Below are positions 41,998 to 45,900 of a DNA stretch of 45,900 nt, one piece after another. Position 1 is the first letter of the stretch. Every line of letters begins with the position of its first letter. Under the pieces are notes generated by a model. The model was given only the letters and a program-made list of their open reading frames with translations. It made no database searches and had not been told where the DNA came from. The stretch covers positions 1 through 45,900 of the forward strand of contig CAZADH010000012.1 in the NCBI GenBank assembly GCA_964483805.1, read 5' to 3'. This DNA comes from CAZADH01 sp964483805. Its GTDB lineage: Bacteria > Muiribacteriota > Ozemobacteria > Ozemobacterales > Ozemobacteraceae. Both the position numbers and the translations under genes were made by a program.

Positions 41998-42012
41998 TTA
42001 CGACGTATTTCT
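41992..42012 (+). repeat. TTGTATTTAC / GACGTATTTCT motif pair
   Basis: TTGTATTTAC (41992-42001) is directly followed by GACGTATTTCT (42002-42012). The same two words occur in reverse order at 32206-32227, also between convergent genes. Confidence 0.55.
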
Positions 42013-42022
42013 CAACCGAAGT

Positions 42023-42733
42023 TCAGCGTGCCTTGGCGTCCGGGGGCCCGCCGTCGTCGTCATCATCGTCGTCATCAGACCGGTCGATTTCGAGGGTCTC
42101 GCCTTTCTGGTAAGCGCGGATCCACCAGTTGATCAGTTCGCCATTGTGTTTGAGAAAGTCGCGAAACGACATGGGATGAATCTCGGACTCTTTTTGAAAC
42201 TCTTTGGCGAGGAAGTCGGTCAGCGGCTCGAGTGCTTCGGCACTGAGGAACACGCCGGCACCCACGAGGAAACGCTCTTCGCCCATCGGCAGCACGCGCG
42301 TGAACAGCAGGGTGCCCTTGGGAATCTCTTCGGAGATGCTCGTTTCTCGAACCGAAAAGGTCTCGCGCAGGAACAGGTCACGAAGCGTCAGACTCTCGCC
42401 GGGAACCGTTTCGACGACTTGGAGAATCGACAGGTGCGTGGCTTTGAGTGCATCGACGAGCATGATCTCTTGCGGGTTCATCTCATCGCGGTTCTCTTCG
42501 ATGAAGTTGTCGGCCAGCGCCGTGCCCTCCTGGTCGATGTCATCGATGAGAAACCAGGTCAGGAAGAGAAACTCTTGCTCGGCGTCGAACTCGTATTCTT
42601 CGCCCTCGTCGAGGTTGTAAAAGAACGCCAGCGCTTCTTCGAGACCCTCGGAGAAGCGGTCTTGCAGTGAGTACTCGATCAGCCTGGCGAAGACTTCTTG
42701 GAAGACTTCACGAAATGGAGACGGGCCAGCCAT
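42023..42733 (-). CDS. acidic-tailed protein of unknown function
   Basis: This is a 236-aa soluble protein with no signal. The central part (FLFLTWFLIDDIDQEGTALA, then GESLTLRDLF and ETSISEEIPKGTLLFTRVLP) recalls a domain found next to SEC-C zinc motifs in other bacterial proteins, but no SEC-C motif is present here, so I leave the function open. The C-terminus has eight consecutive Asp, a likely disordered acidic tail. ATG 42733 has AAAGGA upstream; an ATG at 42760 is less likely. It lies about 100 bases beyond clpB on the same strand. Confidence 0.7.
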   Translation of the reverse strand: MAGPSPFREVFQEVFARLIEYSLQDRFSEGLEEALAFFYNLDEGEEYEFDAEQEFLFLTWFLIDDIDQEGTALADNFIEENRDEMNPQEIMLVDALKATHLSILQVVETVPGESLTLRDLFLRETFSVRETSISEEIPKGTLLFTRVLPMGEERFLVGAGVFLSAEALEPLTDFLAKEFQKESEIHPMSFRDFLKHNGELINWWIRAYQKGETLEIDRSDDDDDDDDGGPPDAKAR

Positions 42734-42822
42734 GCGGGGTCCTTTGTGGGAAATGGGCAACGTCAGGCCATTCTACGCGTTGCCGCCCGATGTTGCAAGC
42801 GCAGGCCGGGGTCCTCCGGCCG

Positions 42823-42846
42823 GGGTCTGTCCCTAGGGTCTGTCCC
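42823..42846. repeat. tandem GGGTCTGTCCC around the clpB stop
   Basis: GGGTCTGTCCC occurs at 42823-42833 and 42836-42846, a 13-base period, and the clpB stop codon (42835-42833) sits between. The adjoining DNA also repeats GGCCGGGGTC, so this is a small simple-repeat patch. Confidence 0.55.
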
Positions 42847-45448
42847 CAACCCGAATCACGAAGCCGTTGGGGTCGGCGTCGACGGTGATGGTGCTGCCGT
42901 CGGTGATCTGGCCGGCAATGATCTCGCGACCGAGGCGGGTTTCGAGTTCGTGTTGCAGGTAGCGTTTCAACGGCCGCGCACCGAACACCGGATCGTAACC
43001 GGCCTGGGCCGCGTGTTTGACCGCCGCCGGAGTCAGGGTGAGCGTGATGCGACGGGACTCGAGGCGCTTCTGCAGATCGACACACAACAGGCTGACGATG
43101 CGCTCGATTTCGGCTTCGGTGAGCGGCTTGAAGAGCACGACATCGTCGACCCGGTTGAGGAACTCCGGGCGGAACGCGCTCTTCAGTTCGCGCATGACGA
43201 CATCGCGCACCTTGCCGGGAATCTGCCCATTGCCGGTGATGCCCTCGAGCAGATGCTGCGAGCCGAGGTTGCTGGTCATGATGATCACGGTGTTCTTGAA
43301 ATCGACGGTGCGCCCCTGACTGTCGGTGATGCGACCGTCGTCGAGCAACTGCAGCAATACATTGAACACATCGGGATGTGCCTTCTCGATCTCGTCGAAA
43401 AGGATGACGCTGAACGGCTTGCGACGCACCGCCTCGGTGAGTTGCCCGCCTTCGTCGTAGCCAACATAGCCCGGAGGCGCGCCGATCAGGCGCGACACCG
43501 AGAACTTCTCCATGTATTCGCTCATGTCGATGCGCACCAGGTTGTTTTCGGTGTCGAACAGCGTCTCGGCGAGCGTCTTGGCCAGCTCGGTCTTGCCGAC
43601 GCCGGTGGGACCCAGGAAGATGAAGCTGCCGATGGGCCGGCGCGGGTCTTTGATGCCGGAACGCGAGCGAATCACGGCGTCGGCCACGAGCTGCACCGCT
43701 TCGTCTTGCCCGATCACACGTCCGTGCAGTTCCTGATCGAGTTTGAGCAGTTTTTCGCGTTCGCCTTCAACGAGTCGGGTGACGGGAATGCCGGTCCAAC
43801 GTGCGACGATCTCGGCGATTTCATCTTCGCTGACCATCTCGCGCAGCAGTTTACCGGTTTGCCCGACTTCTTCGATCTTCTTTTCTTCGGTCGCCAGCTC
43901 GCGTTCTTTCTGCGTCAATACACCATATTTCAACTCGGCCGCCCGGTTGAGGTCGTAGTCGCGCTCAGCCTTCTCGATGTCGCGCTTGAGTTTTTCGATT
44001 TCCTCGCGCAGGGCCTGCACCTTTTTGATGCCGCTGCGCTCGTTTTCCCATTGGGCGCGCATCGTGTCGGCGCGCGCCTTGTGCTCGGCGAGCTCGGCGC
44101 GCAGATCGGCGAGCCGCTGCTTGCTGGCATCGTCTTTTTCTTTGGTGAGTGCCGCCTCTTCGATGGTCAACTGCATGACGCGACGCGTTACGGCATCGAG
44201 TTCGCTCGGCATCGAGTCGATCTCGGTGCGGATCATCGCGCAGGCCTCATCGATCAGGTCGATCGCCTTGTCGGGCAGAAAGCGGTCGGAAATGTAGCGG
44301 TTCGACAACACCGAGGCGGCCACCAGCGCGTTGTCTTGAATCTTCACGCCATGGTGGACCTCGAACCGTTCTTTGAGTCCACGCAGAATCGAAATGGTGT
44401 CTTCGACGCCGGGCTGGTCGACCAACACAGGTTGAAAGCGGCGTTCGAGCGCCGCGTCCTTCTCGATGTGCTTGCGGTATTCGTCGAGGGTGGTGGCGCC
44501 AATACAATGTAATTCACCGCGGGCCAGCATCGGTTTGAGCATGTTGCCGGCGTCCATGCTGCCTTCGGCTTTACCGGCACCGACAATGGTATGCAGCTCA
44601 TCGATGAACAAGAGAATGCGACCGTTGCTCTCGCGGATCTCGTTGAGCACGGCCTTGAGCCGCTCTTCGAACTCACCGCGGAACTTGGCGCCGGCAATGA
44701 GCGCGCCCAGGTCGAGCGAGAACAGGCTCTTGTCGCGCAGTCCTTCGGGAACATCGCCGCGCACGATGCGGTGCGCCAATCCCTCGACGATGGCGGTTTT
44801 GCCGACCCCCGGTTCGCCGATCAGCACCGGGTTGTTCTTCGTCTTGCGCGACAGGATGCGGATGACACGGCGGATCTCGTCATCGCGCCCGATCACCGGG
44901 TCGAGCTTGCCGCTGCGGGCATCGGCCACGAGGTCGCGCCCGTAGCGCGACAACGCCTCGTAGGTGCTTTCGGGGTCGGCCGAGGTCACGCGCTGGTTGC
45001 CGCGTACCGCGGTGAGCGCTTCGAGAAAACGATCGCGGGTGATGTTGTAGGTGGCGAGCAGCTTGCCACCGCCCTCGGCGCTGCCCTCGTCGATGATGGC
45101 GAGAAACAGGTGCTCGACCGAAACGTATTCATCTTTCAGCGTGCGGGCGAGGTTCTCGGCAGCAATGAGCAACCGCGACAGGCGCTGGGTCAGGTAGATT
45201 TTGCCGGGCTCGACGCCGGGTCCCGAAACGCGGGGCAACCGCTCGATCGCCTCGCGCACCCGGCGCGTCAACTCGTGCACGGGGGCGTCCATGCGCGTAA
45301 GCAGGCGCGGTATCAGCCCCTCTTGCTGGTTCAACAACGCCGACAAGAGATGCACCACGTCGAGGTCGACGTGGCCATACTGCATGGCCAGCTTCTGCGC
45401 TTCCTGCAGGGCCTGTTGCGACTTTTGCGTGAGTTTCTGCAGATCCAT
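42833..45448 (-). CDS. clpB: ClpB disaggregase
   Basis: This is an 871-aa Hsp100 AAA+ protein that works with DnaK to resolubilise aggregates. The order is: Clp N-domain (about 1-150), AAA-1 with Walker A GEPGVGKT and Walker B LFIDELHT, the long coiled-coil M-domain (about 400-530, typical of ClpB and not ClpA/C), then AAA-2 with GPTGVGKT and VILFDEIEKAHPDVF, and sensor motif GARPLKRYLQ. ATG 45448 (MDLQKLTQKSQQAL) has AAGGGGGC upstream; a longer frame to 45520 is not protein-like. No CIRCE repeat or clear heat-shock sigma promoter is seen upstream. Confidence 0.96.
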   Translation of the reverse strand: MDLQKLTQKSQQALQEAQKLAMQYGHVDLDVVHLLSALLNQQEGLIPRLLTRMDAPVHELTRRVREAIERLPRVSGPGVEPGKIYLTQRLSRLLIAAENLARTLKDEYVSVEHLFLAIIDEGSAEGGGKLLATYNITRDRFLEALTAVRGNQRVTSADPESTYEALSRYGRDLVADARSGKLDPVIGRDDEIRRVIRILSRKTKNNPVLIGEPGVGKTAIVEGLAHRIVRGDVPEGLRDKSLFSLDLGALIAGAKFRGEFEERLKAVLNEIRESNGRILLFIDELHTIVGAGKAEGSMDAGNMLKPMLARGELHCIGATTLDEYRKHIEKDAALERRFQPVLVDQPGVEDTISILRGLKERFEVHHGVKIQDNALVAASVLSNRYISDRFLPDKAIDLIDEACAMIRTEIDSMPSELDAVTRRVMQLTIEEAALTKEKDDASKQRLADLRAELAEHKARADTMRAQWENERSGIKKVQALREEIEKLKRDIEKAERDYDLNRAAELKYGVLTQKERELATEEKKIEEVGQTGKLLREMVSEDEIAEIVARWTGIPVTRLVEGEREKLLKLDQELHGRVIGQDEAVQLVADAVIRSRSGIKDPRRPIGSFIFLGPTGVGKTELAKTLAETLFDTENNLVRIDMSEYMEKFSVSRLIGAPPGYVGYDEGGQLTEAVRRKPFSVILFDEIEKAHPDVFNVLLQLLDDGRITDSQGRTVDFKNTVIIMTSNLGSQHLLEGITGNGQIPGKVRDVVMRELKSAFRPEFLNRVDDVVLFKPLTEAEIERIVSLLCVDLQKRLESRRITLTLTPAAVKHAAQAGYDPVFGARPLKRYLQHELETRLGREIIAGQITDGSTITVDADPNGFVIRVGDRP

Positions 45449-45684
45449 GGTGTTGCCCCCTTGGTTCGCGTCGAGACGGCGGTGTTCAGAGCTCGAGACC
45501 TGCACCGACCGGCGTCGCACCTGCGACGCTAGGCATCATGTATTGCAATCACCATGCCACAGAACCGCGGCAAAGGGAAAACATGTCCGCAAGCCGCAGC
45601 GGCCTGCGAACGCCCCCCGGATTACGCTCGGTTTTGCAGGAGCGCTGGGCTCCTGCGACGCCGCGCTGCGACGGACGCGCGACG
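45449..45684. other. region upstream of clpB without a gene
   Basis: It contains a small inverted repeat near 45510-45530 (CGTCGCA/TGCGACG) and a perfect 8-bp hairpin at 45636-45656 (GCAGGAGC/GCTCCTGC, five-base loop). The clpB promoter must lie here, but I cannot identify it with confidence. Confidence 0.5.
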
Positions 45685-45900
45685 GCGGCCCCGTTGCGTT
45701 GCGCGAAACGGGCGTTTCGCGCCCCCATCCGTGGGGCAACGGGGCACTACGCCCATCGTGGGCGGGCGGCCCCGTTGCGTTGCGCGAAACGGGCGTTTCG
45801 CGCCCCCATCCGTGGGGCAACGGGGCACTACGCCCATCGTGGGCGGGCGGCCCCGTTGCGTTGCGCGAAACGGGCGTTTCGCGCCCCCATCCGTGGGGCA
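45685..45900. repeat. 81-bp tandem repeat, at least 2.7 copies
   Basis: Units at 45685-45765, 45766-45846 and 45847-45900 (cut by the window end) look identical. Each unit nests hairpins: outer arms GCCCCGTTGC / GCAACGGGGC enclose the 10-bp stem GCGCGAAACG / CGTTTCGCGC with a two-base loop and a CCCCA/TGGGG stem; a separate CGCCCA-TCG-TGGGCG hairpin closes the unit. The period is a multiple of three, so minus-strand frames repeat a 27-aa peptide, but no ribosome site or natural start supports translation. Confidence 0.9.

Noticed and set aside
42698..44512. Long plus-strand frame opposite clpB
   Set aside because: Shadow of ClpB, which has both Walker sets on the minus strand.
45449..45560. 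CIRCE or heat-shock sigma promoter in front of clpB
   Set aside because: No TTAGCACTC-type inverted repeat and no convincing heat-shock -35/-10 pair.
45536..45837. Minus-strand frames encoding a 27-residue repeated peptide
   Set aside because: They exist only because the 81-bp repeat is a multiple of three and G+C-rich DNA has few stops; no ribosome site, domain or non-repeat core supports them.
45685..45900. CRISPR array
   Set aside because: The units are uninterrupted tandem copies with no unique spacers, and no cas gene is in the window.

Overview
The window is a G+C-rich bacterial chromosome segment with almost no recognisable mobile DNA. Several proteins have Sec signal peptides or lipoboxes, there are prepilin-like N-termini, and ClpB, trigger factor, a ClpP/ClpX pair and an RqcH-like NFACT protein are present. 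Near-consensus sigma-70 promoters are visible (TTGACA-17-CATAAT at 25689, TTGCAC-18-TATAAT at 11828). The tRNA genes do not encode CCA. I cannot place the organism from sequence alone. The many TPR/HEAT proteins, the unusual fusions and orphan chemosensory parts fit a poorly cultivated lineage (for example a Riflebacteria-, Myxococcota- or Planctomycetota-like bacterium), but that is only a guess.

Layout. (1) 1-2800: tRNA genes Arg, His, Arg, Lys, Lys, then a HEAT-type lipoprotein and a TPR/OB-like secreted protein, then tRNA-Leu (interrupted by an assembly gap) and tRNA-Gly. (2) 2836-6036: tig-clpP-clpX protein-quality operon, facing a minus-strand membrane protein + NFACT pair and a FlgM-like protein (6121-9575). 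(3) 9845-15405: a TPR protein, then a strongly promoted pair in which a CheY-like receiver overlaps a 1033-aa HEAT-repeat/CheR-like methyltransferase fusion. (4) 15626-25634: two adjacent M30-type metallopeptidase lipoproteins, a STAS protein, a beta-propeller protein, an SH3 protein and a three-gene pseudopilin cluster. (5) 25801-29052: an M48 peptidase fused to two carbohydrate-binding-like domains, then RNase PH and RdgB. (6) 29479-32197: an A+T-rich palindromic regulatory island in front of a Ycf46-like AAA ATPase that overlaps a CheW gene. (7) 32270-41922: HD phosphohydrolase, plant-type alpha-amylase, a three-subunit molybdenum hydroxylase operon with lysine-rich tails, a structured inverted-repeat element, a GT-C-like membrane protein and a NodB polysaccharide deacetylase. 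(8) 42023-45900: an acidic-tailed protein, clpB, and an 81-bp tandem repeat running off the window end.

Two themes stand out. First, chemosensory-type parts (receiver, CheR-like, CheW, plus STAS and FlgM-like regulators) occur without CheA, CheB or a chemoreceptor and are coupled instead to HEAT repeats and an AAA ATPase. Second, small non-coding or synonymous signals recur: the 10-mer TTGTATTTAC four times, A+T-rich islands inside G+C-rich DNA, and fold-back repeat units at 38626-38760 and 45685-45900.
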